Assembly (NCBI GenBank): GCA_021826035.1
Contig: JAKBBE010000008.1
Location: 1-62,929, forward strand
Direction: 5' to 3'
DNA from: Pseudomonadota bacterium
Lineage (GTDB): Bacteria > Pseudomonadota > Gammaproteobacteria > Steroidobacterales > Steroidobacteraceae
DNA length: 62,929 nt
Position 1 is the stretch's first letter. Each line of letters begins with the position of its first letter. Positions 40,852-50,426 of the stretch are shown here, in pieces. The position numbers and the translations under genes are program-made. The notes below the pieces were generated by a model. The model saw only the letters and a list, made by a program, of their open reading frames with translations. It had not been told where the DNA came from and made no database searches.

Positions 40852-42975
40852 ATGACTCAATCTCTGCGATTTCGTCTTGGTTGGCTTAGCGCCATCGCGG
40901 CCACGGCCGCCCTCATCGGTTCCGCGGCATTGCTGCTGCGTGCCCCGGCGCGCGCCTCGATCCTACCGCCCGGCGCGCTCGCCCCGACGGCCAATCAGCG
41001 CGCCATCGCGCGCAAAGTCGCCGGGATCCTGAATGAGTACCAGTACAGCCATCCGGACATCGACACGCACTTCTCGCACCTGGTGTTCGACCGCTACCTG
41101 CACTTCCTCGACCCCGAGCACGACTACCTGCTCGCGAGCGACGTGCAGGGCTTCTCCGCGGCCTACCGCAACGACTTCGCGAAGCTGATCGAGCACGGCA
41201 AGCTCTCCCCGGCGTTCCTCATCTTCCAGCGCTTCAAGCGGCGCAGCCAGGAACACCTGAAATACGCCATCAGCCTGCTTACCAAGGAGCCGAACTGGAC
41301 GGGCCATGAGGTCTACCAGTTCGACCGCAAGCACGCCCCCTGGCCCGCCGATGAGGTGCAGATGAACGCCCTGTGGCGCAAGCGGGTCATGAATGAGGAA
41401 CTCTCGCTGCTGCTGGCGCACAAGACCTGGCCGCAAACGGCGACCCTGCTGCGCAAGCGCTACCAGGCCGAGCTGCACCGGATCACGCAGATCAGCGCCG
41501 AGGATGTGTTCGAGGACGTCATGAACGCTTATGCGCTCACGTACGACCCGCACACGAGCTATTTCTCGCCCATGAGCTCCGAGGAATATCGCATCGAGAT
41601 GAGCCTGAACTATCAGGGCATCGGCGCCTCGCTGCAGATGAACGGCAATTACGTCACGGTGGTCAACGTCATCCCGGGCGGACCGGCGGCGGTGGCCGGA
41701 ACGCTCAAGCCGAAGGACCGCATCACCGGCGTCGGCGAAGGCAAGGCCGGGGCGATCACCGATGTGGTCGGCTGGCGGCTGAGCGATGTCGTGCAGCTGA
41801 TCCGCGGCAAGGCGGGCACCACCGTGCGGCTGCAGATCCTGCCGGCCGGCGAGCACCCCGGCGGCAAGGAGCAGATGCTGAGCTTCGTGCGCAACAAGGT
41901 GACGCTCAAAGCCCAGGAAGCCCAGAGCAAGCTGCGCACCGTCACCCAGAATGGGCACACCTACCGGATCGGCATCATCACCGTGCCGAGCTTCTATGAG
42001 GACGTGGCGGCGGAGGATGCCGGCGAGGCGAACTACCGCAGCACCACCCGCGACGTCCTGCGGCTGCTGCTGAAGCTCGAGCAGCAACACATCAATGGCC
42101 TGGTCCTCGATCTGCGCGATGATGGCGGCGGCTACCTGCCCGAGGCGCTGGCGCTGACGGGCCTGTTCATCCAGCACGGCCCGGTGGTGCAGCTGCGCGA
42201 GCGCAGCGGGCACATCGAGGTGCTCGATGACCCGGAGAGCGCTCCGGTCTACAACGGGCCGCTCGCCGTGCTGGTCAACCGCTACAGCGCGTCGGCCTCG
42301 GAGATCTTCGCCGGCGCCATCCAGGATTATCACCGCGGGGTGATCATCGGCCAGAACACCTTCGGCAAGGGCACGGTGCAGAACCTCATCCCGCTCGATC
42401 GCTGGAGCCGCAAGCCGGTCGACGGGCAGCTCACCGTGACCATCGGCAAGTTCTACCGAGTCACCGGCCAGAGCACCCAGCACCGTGGGGTGATCCCGGA
42501 CATCGTGCTGCCCTCACCCATCGATCCGAAGCTGGTCGGGGAGAGCGCCCTGCCCCGCTCGCTGCCCTGGGACACCATCGGGGCGGTGCCCTTCCCGGTG
42601 GCCACCGGTGCGGCCGCCGTGCCCTCGATCCGCACGCTGCAGCGCGATGAGCTCGCCCGCCAGCAGCACGATCCGAACTTCCAGTGGCTGGTCGGGGACA
42701 TTCAGCTGATCGACTCGATGCGCGCACAGAAGTCCGTGACGCTGGATCTGGCGAGCCGCCGCGCCGCGCGGCACACGCGCGATGCCGAGCTGCTCGCCCT
42801 CGATAACCACCGGCGGGCGGCGCTCGGCCTGAAGCCGCTGCAGCACTCGCGGCAGATCGGCGGCAAAAACGACAAGATTCCGGACGTCATCCTCGATCAG
42901 GCCGAGGACGTCATGGCCGACATGATCCGCCTGGACGCCGAGCGCGCCGCTCCGCAGGTCGCGCGCGGCACCTGA
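40852..42975 (+). CDS. prc: Tail-specific carboxy-terminal protease Prc
   Basis: Prc (Tsp) is a periplasmic S41 protease that trims or degrades envelope proteins with nonpolar C-termini. The 707-aa protein has an N-terminal signal-anchor (about 11-36), a long helical N-domain, a PDZ domain (about 250-345, YQGIGASLQM), and the catalytic Ser481 in NRYSASASEIFAGA with Lys506 in FGKGTVQ. The order and lengths match full-length family members. Its substrates here cannot be read from sequence. It converges with a coiled-coil protein gene across a strong hairpin. Confidence 0.95.
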   Translation: MTQSLRFRLGWLSAIAATAALIGSAALLLRAPARASILPPGALAPTANQRAIARKVAGILNEYQYSHPDIDTHFSHLVFDRYLHFLDPEHDYLLASDVQGFSAAYRNDFAKLIEHGKLSPAFLIFQRFKRRSQEHLKYAISLLTKEPNWTGHEVYQFDRKHAPWPADEVQMNALWRKRVMNEELSLLLAHKTWPQTATLLRKRYQAELHRITQISAEDVFEDVMNAYALTYDPHTSYFSPMSSEEYRIEMSLNYQGIGASLQMNGNYVTVVNVIPGGPAAVAGTLKPKDRITGVGEGKAGAITDVVGWRLSDVVQLIRGKAGTTVRLQILPAGEHPGGKEQMLSFVRNKVTLKAQEAQSKLRTVTQNGHTYRIGIITVPSFYEDVAAEDAGEANYRSTTRDVLRLLLKLEQQHINGLVLDLRDDGGGYLPEALALTGLFIQHGPVVQLRERSGHIEVLDDPESAPVYNGPLAVLVNRYSASASEIFAGAIQDYHRGVIIGQNTFGKGTVQNLIPLDRWSRKPVDGQLTVTIGKFYRVTGQSTQHRGVIPDIVLPSPIDPKLVGESALPRSLPWDTIGAVPFPVATGAAAVPSIRTLQRDELARQQHDPNFQWLVGDIQLIDSMRAQKSVTLDLASRRAARHTRDAELLALDNHRRAALGLKPLQHSRQIGGKNDKIPDVILDQAEDVMADMIRLDAERAAPQVARGT

Positions 42976-42980
42976 GTTCC

Positions 42981-43011
42981 GCTGAGCGGGCGGTTCGGCC
43001 GCCCGCTCAGC
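42981..43011. terminator. Bidirectional hairpin between prc and the coiled-coil gene
   Basis: Perfect 13-bp arms GCTGAGCGGGCGG / CCGCCCGCTCAGC enclose a 5-nt TTCGG loop. It begins 5 bp after the prc stop and its right arm covers the stop codon of the converging gene. No T-tract is visible, so the stem, rather than a canonical terminator, may end or protect both mRNAs. Confidence 0.6.
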
Positions 43012-44053
43012 GCAGCAGGACGCCGTGGATGTTCCAGGTGTCCTCGGCGAGCACGTTCGGGATGCCCTCCGGTGCCGCCGCCGAGGGATGCTCGGCGCTG
43101 TCGCTGAAGGCCTCGGCCATCGGCACCGTGTCCTCCACGTCGCGATACTGGGCGGCCCGACGCAGGTGCGCGAGGCGCGAGCGGATCTCCCGTCCGAACC
43201 GGGTGCGTGCCCCGAGCAGCGTCTCGGCGCGCTGGATCTGATTCATCAGCGCCAGGCACTCCGCGCGGGTCCCGTACTCATCGATGACCTCGCGGTGCTG
43301 AGTGGCCTCGCGGGCGCGCATCACCAGCAGCGGCAGTGCCGTCAGGCTCGCGCACATCACCTCGGCGTAGGCGATCACGGTCAGATTGATCAGCCGGCGC
43401 GCCTGCAGCGAGAGCCCGGGGAACTCCGGGGCCTGCTCCGCGGCGAGTTCCGCCGCGCTCAGGCAAGCGCTCTGGAAGGAGGCCTCGGCGGCGGCCGCCT
43501 CGGCGCGCGCGCGCGTCAGGATCTGCTCGAGCGCGCGGCGTTTGAAGAAGTGCCAGAATCGACGCAGGCCGGCGCGCTCCTCCTCGAGCGCCGCAACCCG
43601 CCCGCCGGCCTGCGCGCACAGCTCGCGCACGACCTGCACGTGCTGCTCGGCGCTCTGGCGCCGGGCGAACTGCCGCCGGTTGTGCTCGGCCAGATGCGCC
43701 CGCCGCTCGCGCTCCTCCTGCTGCGCGGCGAGCTCGGCGATGAAGCGCTCGAGCTGATCGTGTCCGCTCTTCCACAGCCGGCGCAGCTGGTAGAAGACCA
43801 GTGCCGGATAGGCCGTCTCATCGACCCCGAGGCGCTGCTCGAGCGCCGCGAGCGTCTCGCGTACCCGCCGAGTCACCCCTTCCTGCTGCTTGATGCGGTC
43901 CTTGAGGCGCTCGACCTCCTCCTTCAGGTCCCCGAACGCCTTCTTCAGCTCCGCTCGGTTGCGAAACAGCGCCAACACCCGATGGTCCTCGGGCGCCGAC
44001 TGCGCGCGCTGCAAGGGAAGCTTCAGAAACCCAAGCTGTCGAAATGCCTTCAT
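43007..44053 (-). CDS. Coiled-coil protein, unknown function
   Basis: I do not recognise a family. The 348-aa product is rich in Glu/Arg/Ala, with heptad-like segments (about residues 38-75, 95-150 and 155-210) suggesting coiled coils, and a hydrophobic stretch near 215-245 (RLINLTVIAYAEVMCASLTALPLLVM) that could be a hydrophobic core or a membrane segment. There is no signal peptide. It is 27 bp after a DUF1249 protein gene on the same strand and is probably co-transcribed. Confidence 0.65.
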   Translation of the reverse strand: MKAFRQLGFLKLPLQRAQSAPEDHRVLALFRNRAELKKAFGDLKEEVERLKDRIKQQEGVTRRVRETLAALEQRLGVDETAYPALVFYQLRRLWKSGHDQLERFIAELAAQQEERERRAHLAEHNRRQFARRQSAEQHVQVVRELCAQAGGRVAALEEERAGLRRFWHFFKRRALEQILTRARAEAAAAEASFQSACLSAAELAAEQAPEFPGLSLQARRLINLTVIAYAEVMCASLTALPLLVMRAREATQHREVIDEYGTRAECLALMNQIQRAETLLGARTRFGREIRSRLAHLRRAAQYRDVEDTVPMAEAFSDSAEHPSAAAPEGIPNVLAEDTWNIHGVLLR

Positions 44054-44080
44054 GACCGGTGCGGCGAACGCCGCGACACG

Positions 44081-44539
44081 TCACACGGCGGTCCCCGCGA
44101 AACGATGCCCGCGCTCCGCGCAATACTCCAACCACTTATTTAACATCATGTTGCGCACCCAGCGCTGACGGAGTTCACGCTCCGCGCAGGCTGCCACCTT
44201 GGTCGCGGCCTCTGCGGGACGGTCGGCGGGCGATGCGGCCTCGACCAGCCGGGCATCGTGATACACCCGCAGGCGCAGATCCGGGCAGCGCGTGACGCCG
44301 AGCACCTCGGGCAGCTCGTAGGTCAGATCGAAGATACTGGTGTAGGCGCACTGCTCGATGACCGTGAGCAACAGATCGCAGTCCCCCTCGATCCGCGAGC
44401 GGTACGTGCCGCGCAGCGCGCACAAGTCCCCGGCGAGCCAGCCGAGGCGAATGTAGTTGCTCTCATACAGGCTCATCAGCGCAACGAAGCTGCGCGGACG
44501 GGCACGCCAGGAAACCTGCGAGAGCGCATCGTTGAGCAT
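44081..44539 (-). CDS. DUF1249 (YqiB-like) protein
   Basis: A 152-aa protein of the DUF1249 family, small cytoplasmic proteins of unknown function. Recognisable segments are ALMSLYESNYIRLGWLAGD, TVIEQCAYTSIFDLTYEL and the C-terminal WVRNMMLNKWLEYCAERGHRF. A frame stays open upstream into ppsR, but the family start begins at ATG 44539, preceded by TATAGT 7 nt upstream and TTGCGC at 16 bp spacing. The gene precedes the coiled-coil protein. Confidence 0.85.
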   Translation of the reverse strand: MLNDALSQVSWRARPRSFVALMSLYESNYIRLGWLAGDLCALRGTYRSRIEGDCDLLLTVIEQCAYTSIFDLTYELPEVLGVTRCPDLRLRVYHDARLVEAASPADRPAEAATKVAACAERELRQRWVRNMMLNKWLEYCAERGHRFAGTAV

Positions 44540-44546
44540 CACCCCG

Positions 44547-44575
44547 ACTATAGCGGAGGATCGGCCCAGCGCAAG
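44547..44575 (-). promoter_or_regulatory. Promoter of the DUF1249 gene
   Basis: TTGCGC and TATAGT (44552-44547, minus strand) with a 16-bp spacer form a good sigma70 promoter. The -10 ends 7 nt before the ATG at 44539, so the transcript would be leaderless. Confidence 0.6.
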
Positions 44576-44634
44576 CCGCTTTGCCCCGTGCGCACGCGCG
44601 CTCGCCGGTGCAATATTCGTGCTAAGAAGATGTG

Positions 44635-45456
44635 CTAGGCTCGGTTGCGCCGCTCGATCCCCGTGGTGTTGAGAATGCGGCTGGCGATCTCCTCGATCGA
44701 GCACTCGGTGGTGTCGAGGGAGGGAATGCCGTGGCGGGCAATCAACGCCTCGATCGCGCGCAGCTCGAAGCGCACCTGCGGTGCCGAGGCGTAGCGGCTG
44801 TTCGGTCGGCGTTCGTTGCGGATCTGCTGCAGCCGCTCCGGCTTGATGGTGAGCGCGAACAGCTTGGCGCGGTACGGATCGAGCCGCTGCGGCAGCCGGC
44901 CGGACTCCAGATCCTCCTCGGTGAGCGGATAGTTGGCCGCGAAGATCCCGTACTGCAGCGCCAGATACAGACAGGTCGGCGTCTTGCCGCAGCGCGACAC
45001 CCCGATCAGCACCACATCGGCGTGTTCGTAGTCGCCGCCGACCCCATCGTCGTTGGCCAGCGCGAAGTTGGTCGCATTGATGCGCACCGAGTACATGGCC
45101 GGATCGGCGATGCCGTGCGCCCGGCCCGTGCGGTGCGTCGAGCGGGTGTCGAGCTCCTCCTCGAGCGGCCCGACGAACGCGGCGAAGAAATCCAGGCACA
45201 GCCCGTTGGAACGGCGCACCACTTCGCGCAGATCGTCCTGCACCAGCGTGCTGAACACGATCGGCCGCAGGCCGTCCTCGAGGGCTGTCCGATCGATGCG
45301 ACGCACCGCCTCTTCGGCCTTGTCAAGGGTCGACACAAATGGCAAAGTCACCGCGCGAAATTCGAGACCCTCGAACTGGGTCATGAGGCTGTGACCCAGC
45401 GTTTCAGCGGTCACGCCCGTCTGGTCTGAGACGAAGAAAACGGTTCGTCGGCCCAC
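44635..45456 (-). CDS. ppsR: PEP synthetase regulatory protein (kinase/pyrophosphorylase)
   Basis: PpsR (DUF299) phosphorylates and, in a pyrophosphate-forming reverse reaction, dephosphorylates PEP synthase. The 273-aa protein starts at a GTG with [17 protein letters not shown], contains the P-loop GVSRCGKTP (152-160) and the signature [14 protein letters not shown]. It faces ppsA across 82 bp, the usual arrangement for this regulator and its target. The frame is open further upstream. Confidence 0.94.
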   Translation of the reverse strand: MGRRTVFFVSDQTGVTAETLGHSLMTQFEGLEFRAVTLPFVSTLDKAEEAVRRIDRTALEDGLRPIVFSTLVQDDLREVVRRSNGLCLDFFAAFVGPLEEELDTRSTHRTGRAHGIADPAMYSVRINATNFALANDDGVGGDYEHADVVLIGVSRCGKTPTCLYLALQYGIFAANYPLTEEDLESGRLPQRLDPYRAKLFALTIKPERLQQIRNERRPNSRYASAPQVRFELRAIEALIARHGIPSLDTTECSIEEIASRILNTTGIERRNRA

Positions 45457-45538
45457 GGCGCGAGCCTCGGTTGCAGTCAGTGGACGGGCAGTTTTCCACC
45501 GCGCGAAGCGCGGAGCAAGCGGCAGGCGGGGGTTTCTT

Positions 45539-47905
45539 TTGGACGCATACGTCATTCCCTTCGAGCGGGTCGGACAGCACGACATCGAGACCGTGGGCGG
45601 CAAGAACGCCTCGCTCGGTGAGATGATCGGCGCACTGAAGCGCGTGGGCGTCAACGTTCCGGGCGGATTCGCCACCACCGCCTTTGCGTACCGCGAATTT
45701 CTCAAGCAGAACGGGCTCGATGAGCGCATCCGCGCCGAGCTCACCTCACTCGACGTGAATGACGTGGAGCGCCTGGCGGTCTGCGGCGCGCGCATCCGCC
45801 AGTGGATCCTCGCCACGCCGTTCCCGCCGGCCCTCGAGCAGGCGGTGCGCGCGAGCCTGCGCCAGATGAGCGACGGGGCGGAGATCGCCGTCGCGGTGCG
45901 CTCCTCGGCGACCGCGGAGGATCTGCCCGAGGCGTCCTTCGCCGGCCAGCAGGAGACATTTCTCAATGTCCGCGGCGAGACGCAGGTGCTCGCGACGATG
46001 CACCAGGTGTTCGCCTCGCTGTTCAACGACCGCGCCATTGCCTATCGGGTGCATCAGGGGTTCGATCACAGCGCGGTAGCGTTATCAGCCGGCGTGCAGC
46101 ACATGGTGCGCAGCGATCTCGGGGCGAGCGGCGTGATGTTCACGCTCGACACCGACTCCGGCTTTCGCGACGTCGTGTTCATCACCGCCGCCTACGGACT
46201 CGGGGAGACCGTGGTGCAGGGCGCGGTGAACCCGGATGAGTTCTACGTGTACAAGCCCGCGCTGCGCGCCGGTCACGAGGCGATCGTGCGGCGCAACCTC
46301 GGCGCCAAGGCGATCAAGATGGTCTATGCGCCGGCGGGCTCCGCCGAGCGCGTCTGCACGGTCGACGTCGCGCCGGCGGAGCGTGCGCGCTTCTGCCTGA
46401 GTGAGGCCGATATCCTCGCCCTCGCCCGTCAGGCGCTGTTGATCGAAACACACTACGGCAAGCCGATGGACATCGAGTGGGGCAAGGACGGCGCCACGGG
46501 CGAGCTGTACATCCTGCAGGCCCGGCCGGAGACGGTCCAGAGCCGCGCCGGGCGTACCCTGCAGCGCTACACGCTGAAGGCGGCGCGCACGACGGTGCTC
46601 GTCACCGGCCGCAGCATCGGCCAGCGCATCGGCGCAGGCCCGGCGCGCATCATCCGCGACGTCAGCGAAATGGCCCGCGTGCAGAGCGGCGATGTGTTGA
46701 TCGCCGACATGACCGACCCGGACTGGGAACCGGTGATGAAGCGCGCGGCGGCCATCGTCACCAACCGCGGCGGGCGCACCTGCCACGCCGCGATCATTGC
46801 GCGCGAGCTCGGCATTCCGGCGGTCGTCGGCTGCGGGGATGCGACGCAGCGCATCGCCGAAGGTCAGAACGTCACGGTCTCGTGCGCCGAGGGGGACACC
46901 GGCTACGTCTATCAGGGGCTGCTCGAGTTCGAGCAGCGCCAGATCGAGCTCGATGCACTGCCGCCGCTGCCGGTGAAGATCATGATGAACGTCGGCAACC
47001 CGGACCGGGCGTTCAGTTTCGCCGGGACGCCGAACCGCGGGGTGGGGCTGGCGCGTCTGGAGTTCATCATCAACCGCATGATCGGGGTGCATCCGCGTGC
47101 GCTGCTCGAGTATGAGCAGCTCGATGCGGCCCTGAAGGAGCAGGTGCGTGCGCAGATGGCCGGCTACGATGATCCGGTCGACTTCTACGTGACCAAGCTC
47201 ACCGAGGGCATCGCGCAGATCGCCGCGGCCTTCGCCCCGGAGCCGGTGATCGTGCGCCTCTCGGACTTCAAGTCGAACGAGTACGCCAATCTCATCGGTG
47301 GCAGCCGCTACGAGCCGCACGAGGAGAACCCGATGCTGGGCTTTCGCGGCGCGGCGCGCTACGTCGATGAGCGCTTCCGGCCGTGCTTCGAACTCGAGTG
47401 CCGCGCCATCAAGCGCGTGCGCGAGGCGATGGGGCTCACCAACGTGCAGGTCATGGTGCCGTTCGTGCGCAGCGTCGAGGAGGGCCGCAAGGTGGGTGAA
47501 CTGCTCGCCGCGAACGGCCTGAAGCGCGGCGAGCACGGCCTGAAGGTCGTGATGATGTGCGAGCTGCCGACCAATGCGCTGCTCGCCGAGCAGTATCTGG
47601 AGCACTTCGATGGCATGTCGATCGGCTCGAACGACCTGACGCAGCTGACGCTCGGCCTGGATCGCGACTCGGCCATCGTCGCCCGCCAGTTCGATGAGCG
47701 CGACCCGGCGGTGCGGCGCCTGATCGCCATGGCGATCAGCGCGTGCCGCGCGCAGGGCAAGTACATCGGCATCTGCGGTCAGGGGCCCTCGGACCACCCG
47801 GATCTGGCCCGCTGGCTGCTCGAGCAGGGCATCGAGAGCCTCTCGCTCAATCCCGATACGGTGGTCGAGACCTGGCTGTTCCTCGCCGGCGAGAACCGCG
47901 GCTGA
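45539..47905 (+). CDS. ppsA: Phosphoenolpyruvate synthase
   Basis: PpsA converts pyruvate, ATP and water to PEP, AMP and phosphate for gluconeogenesis. The 788-aa protein has the N-terminal ATP-binding domain ([30 protein letters not shown]), the phosphohistidine domain with [15 protein letters not shown] (His416) and the C-terminal PEP-binding barrel with [10 protein letters not shown] and GICGQGPSD (catalytic-type Cys). The start is a TTG at 45539, with GGGGG about 8 nt upstream; no in-frame ATG precedes it. Confidence 0.95.
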   Translation: MDAYVIPFERVGQHDIETVGGKNASLGEMIGALKRVGVNVPGGFATTAFAYREFLKQNGLDERIRAELTSLDVNDVERLAVCGARIRQWILATPFPPALEQAVRASLRQMSDGAEIAVAVRSSATAEDLPEASFAGQQETFLNVRGETQVLATMHQVFASLFNDRAIAYRVHQGFDHSAVALSAGVQHMVRSDLGASGVMFTLDTDSGFRDVVFITAAYGLGETVVQGAVNPDEFYVYKPALRAGHEAIVRRNLGAKAIKMVYAPAGSAERVCTVDVAPAERARFCLSEADILALARQALLIETHYGKPMDIEWGKDGATGELYILQARPETVQSRAGRTLQRYTLKAARTTVLVTGRSIGQRIGAGPARIIRDVSEMARVQSGDVLIADMTDPDWEPVMKRAAAIVTNRGGRTCHAAIIARELGIPAVVGCGDATQRIAEGQNVTVSCAEGDTGYVYQGLLEFEQRQIELDALPPLPVKIMMNVGNPDRAFSFAGTPNRGVGLARLEFIINRMIGVHPRALLEYEQLDAALKEQVRAQMAGYDDPVDFYVTKLTEGIAQIAAAFAPEPVIVRLSDFKSNEYANLIGGSRYEPHEENPMLGFRGAARYVDERFRPCFELECRAIKRVREAMGLTNVQVMVPFVRSVEEGRKVGELLAANGLKRGEHGLKVVMMCELPTNALLAEQYLEHFDGMSIGSNDLTQLTLGLDRDSAIVARQFDERDPAVRRLIAMAISACRAQGKYIGICGQGPSDHPDLARWLLEQGIESLSLNPDTVVETWLFLAGENRG

Positions 47906-47924
47906 AACGCCCGGAGCCGACGCC

Positions 47925-48488
47925 TCAGAGCGGCTCGCCGCCGAAGGCCGGCCGGAACAGTTTGGCGCGGTAATGCGCCAGCTCGCGGATCGACTCGCGG
48001 ATGTCGGCGAGCGCCAGGTGCGCCTCCTGCTTGGTCAAGCCCTCGAGGGCGCTCGGTGCCCAGCGGCGCGCCAGCTCCTTCAGGGTGCTGACGTCGAGGT
48101 TGCGGTAGTGAAAGAAGCGCTCGAGCTGCGGCATCAGCCGCGCGAGGAACCTGCGGTCCTGGCAGATGCTGTTGCCGCACATCGGTGAGACGCCCGGGGG
48201 CACCAGGGGCATCAGGAACGAGAGCGTGCGTGCCTCGGCCTCGGCGGTCTCGACTCGGCTGGCGCGCACCCGCGCGAGCAGTCCGGAGCTGCGGTGCTGG
48301 CGCTGGTTCCACTCGTCCATGCACTCGAGCACCGACTCCTCCTGGTGGATGGCGACCACCGGCCCCTCGGCGAGCACGTTGAGCGACTTGTCGGTGACGA
48401 TGGTGGCGATCTCGATGATCGCGTCGCGCTCGGGCTTCAGGCCCGTCATCTCGAGATCGATCCAGATCAGGTTCTCATTGCTCGGCAT
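47925..48488 (-). CDS. orn: Oligoribonuclease
   Basis: Orn is the 3'-5' exonuclease that degrades di- to pentaribonucleotides, ending mRNA and pGpG turnover. The 187-aa protein has the DEDDh residues: Asp/Glu in IWIDLEMTG (positions about 11 and 13), Asp in [12 protein letters not shown] and the C-terminal [11 protein letters not shown]. The ATG at 48488 gives the expected N-terminus. It diverges from rsgA across 33 bp, as in E. coli. Confidence 0.95.
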   Translation of the reverse strand: MPSNENLIWIDLEMTGLKPERDAIIEIATIVTDKSLNVLAEGPVVAIHQEESVLECMDEWNQRQHRSSGLLARVRASRVETAEAEARTLSFLMPLVPPGVSPMCGNSICQDRRFLARLMPQLERFFHYRNLDVSTLKELARRWAPSALEGLTKQEAHLALADIRESIRELAHYRAKLFRPAFGGEPL

Positions 48489-48506
48489 GTTCAGCTCGTA
48501 CTGGGG

Positions 48507-48512
48507 GATAAT
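48507..48512 (+). promoter_or_regulatory. -10-like hexamer GATAAT before rsgA
   Basis: GATAAT ends 9 nt before the rsgA ATG at 48522 with no Shine-Dalgarno sequence. Predicted leaderless or with a very short leader. No obvious -35. Confidence 0.45.
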
Positions 48513-48521
48513 CGGCGTCCG

Positions 48522-49448
48522 ATGAGTGTAGCAACCTTCGATGCACGCGTGATTGGCGCGTTCGGACGGCAGGTACGGGTGCGTACCGCGGACGGGACCG
48601 AATACCCGGCACGGCCGCTCGGGCGCGCACTCGGCATCGTCTGCGGCGATGAGGTCCGCTGCCGGCGCGATGAGCGCCACGACGAGATTCACGTGCTCGA
48701 AGTGCTGCCACGGCGCACGGTGCTGCACCGGACCAATGCGCGCGGCCGCGCCGAGGCGGTCCTCGCCAATCTCACCCGCCTGCTGGTGGTGATCGCCCCG
48801 GTGCCCGAGCCGGATCTGTTCGTCGCCGATCGGTACCTGGCGGCCGCCACCTCGGCCGGTATCGAGCCGGTGCTGCTCGTGAACAAGGCCGATCTGGGCT
48901 GCGATGCGGCGCTCGGCGCGGCGCTCGAGGCCTACCGGCAGGCCGACTACCCGTGCATCGAGGTTTCGGCCGTCACCGGTGCCGGCCAGAGCGCATTGCT
49001 TGCAGCCTGCCGCGGCCACACCGGCGCGCTGGTCGGACAGTCCGGCGTCGGCAAGTCCTCCCTCGCCGCGCGACTCGCCCCCGCGGAGCGCATCGAGGTC
49101 GGCGCATTGGCGCGCGCCGCCGAAGGACGCCACACCACCACCGCGTCGCGGCTGTTCATGCTGCCGGGAGGCGGTGAGCTCATCGATGCCCCGGGGGTAC
49201 GCGACTTCGCGCCGGCGATCGAGCATCTGGAGCGGCGCACCCTCGGCTTCACCGAACTGGCGCGCCTTGCCGGGGAGTGCCGCTTTCTCGACTGCCAGCA
49301 CCTGCGCGAGCCGGACTGCGCGGTGCGCGCCGCCGTCGAGCAGGGACGGATGCACCCGCGCCGGTACGAGAGCTATCGTCGGTTGCGCCGGTTGCAGCAG
49401 ACCCTGGGCGCGGCCGCCCACGAGCGGGCGCGCCGCCGCGACGGCTGA
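48522..49448 (+). CDS. rsgA: Small ribosomal subunit biogenesis GTPase RsgA
   Basis: RsgA (YjeQ) is a circularly permuted GTPase that helps late 30S assembly. The 308-aa protein has an N-terminal OB fold, then the permuted GTPase motifs G4 (NKADL), G1 (GQSGVGKSS) and G3 (DAPGVRDF), and a C-terminal zinc-binding [14 protein letters not shown]. The ATG at 48522 lies 33 bp from the orn start. It converges with recR, with only 4 bp between stops. Confidence 0.95.
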   Translation: MSVATFDARVIGAFGRQVRVRTADGTEYPARPLGRALGIVCGDEVRCRRDERHDEIHVLEVLPRRTVLHRTNARGRAEAVLANLTRLLVVIAPVPEPDLFVADRYLAAATSAGIEPVLLVNKADLGCDAALGAALEAYRQADYPCIEVSAVTGAGQSALLAACRGHTGALVGQSGVGKSSLAARLAPAERIEVGALARAAEGRHTTTASRLFMLPGGGELIDAPGVRDFAPAIEHLERRTLGFTELARLAGECRFLDCQHLREPDCAVRAAVEQGRMHPRRYESYRRLRRLQQTLGAAAHERARRRDG

Positions 49449-49452
49449 GCGT

Positions 49453-50049
49453 TCAGACGCTCTGCCGGCCGCTCAAAGCCCGGGCCAGCGTCCCACCGTC
49501 GACGTATTCGATTTCCCCGCCGATCGGCACGCCATGCGCGATGCGACTCGCGCTCAGTCCGCGCCGCAGGGCCAGCTCGGCGATGAAGTGCGCGGTCGCT
49601 TCCCCTTCCACCGTGGGGTTGGTGGCCAGGATGAGCTCGCGCACCGTTCCCTCATCGAGAATGGCCTCCAGTTCACGCACCCCGAGCTGTTCCGGGCCGA
49701 TGCCATCGAGCGGCGAGAGGTGGCCCATCAACACGAAATAGCGCCCGCGGAAGCTCGCGGACTGCTCAATCGCGACCACGTCGGCGGCCGACTCCACCAC
49801 ACACAGCAGCGCCGCCTCGCGCTGCGGCGCGGCGCAGATCGTGCACAGCTCCTGCTCGGCGAACATGCGGCAGCGCTGGCAGCGGTGCACCGCGGCGAGC
49901 GCCGCCTCGAGCGACTGGGCCAGGCGCTGGGCACCGGAGCGCCCCTCCTGCAGCAGGTGAAACGCCATGCGCTGCGCGCTTTTCGGGCCGACACCCGGCA
50001 GGGTGCGCAGCGCTTCGATCAGCTCGGCGAGTCGCGGCGGATGCTTCAC
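49453..50049 (-). CDS. recR: Recombination protein RecR
   Basis: RecR works with RecO and RecF to load RecA at gaps. The 198-aa protein has the helix-hairpin-helix [15 protein letters not shown], the zinc finger [16 protein letters not shown] and the Toprim domain with [14 protein letters not shown] and [12 protein letters not shown]. It is 7 bp after ybaB, in the conserved dnaX-ybaB-recR order. Confidence 0.96.
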   Translation of the reverse strand: MKHPPRLAELIEALRTLPGVGPKSAQRMAFHLLQEGRSGAQRLAQSLEAALAAVHRCQRCRMFAEQELCTICAAPQREAALLCVVESAADVVAIEQSASFRGRYFVLMGHLSPLDGIGPEQLGVRELEAILDEGTVRELILATNPTVEGEATAHFIAELALRRGLSASRIAHGVPIGGEIEYVDGGTLARALSGRQSV

Positions 50050-50056
50050 GGGCGGA

Positions 50057-50380
50057 TCAGAACGGCAGCTTCATTCCCGGCGGCAACTGCAGTCCGGCAG
50101 TGACCGAGGACATCTTCTCCTGCACGCGCGCCTCGACCTTGTGCACCGCGTCGTTGATCGCTGCGGCCACCAGGTCCTCCAGCATCTCGCGATCCTCGCC
50201 GATCACCGCCGGCTCGATCGCCACGGCGCGCACCTCGTGCTTGCCGGTCATCGTCACTTTGACCATGCCACCGCCAGCCTCACCGATGATCTCCAGGCTC
50301 GCGATTTCGTCCTGTACCTTCTGCATGTTGGCCTGCATGGCCTGCGCCTGGCGCATCAGCTGATTGATATTGCCTCGCAT
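50057..50380 (-). CDS. ybaB: Nucleoid-associated protein YbaB/EbfC family
   Basis: A 107-aa DNA-binding protein of the YbaB/EbfC family. The start with [25 protein letters not shown], the Gly-rich [18 protein letters not shown] and the C-terminal [11 protein letters not shown] are typical. An upstream in-frame ATG at 50416 would add 12 residues, but 50380 gives the family start. It lies 46 bp after dnaX. Confidence 0.94.
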   Translation of the reverse strand: MRGNINQLMRQAQAMQANMQKVQDEIASLEIIGEAGGGMVKVTMTGKHEVRAVAIEPAVIGEDREMLEDLVAAAINDAVHKVEARVQEKMSSVTAGLQLPPGMKLPF

Positions 50381-50426
50381 GAGGTCGCTCCTCGATCGGT
50401 TGAGTGGAACCGGCAACCGCGCCGGT

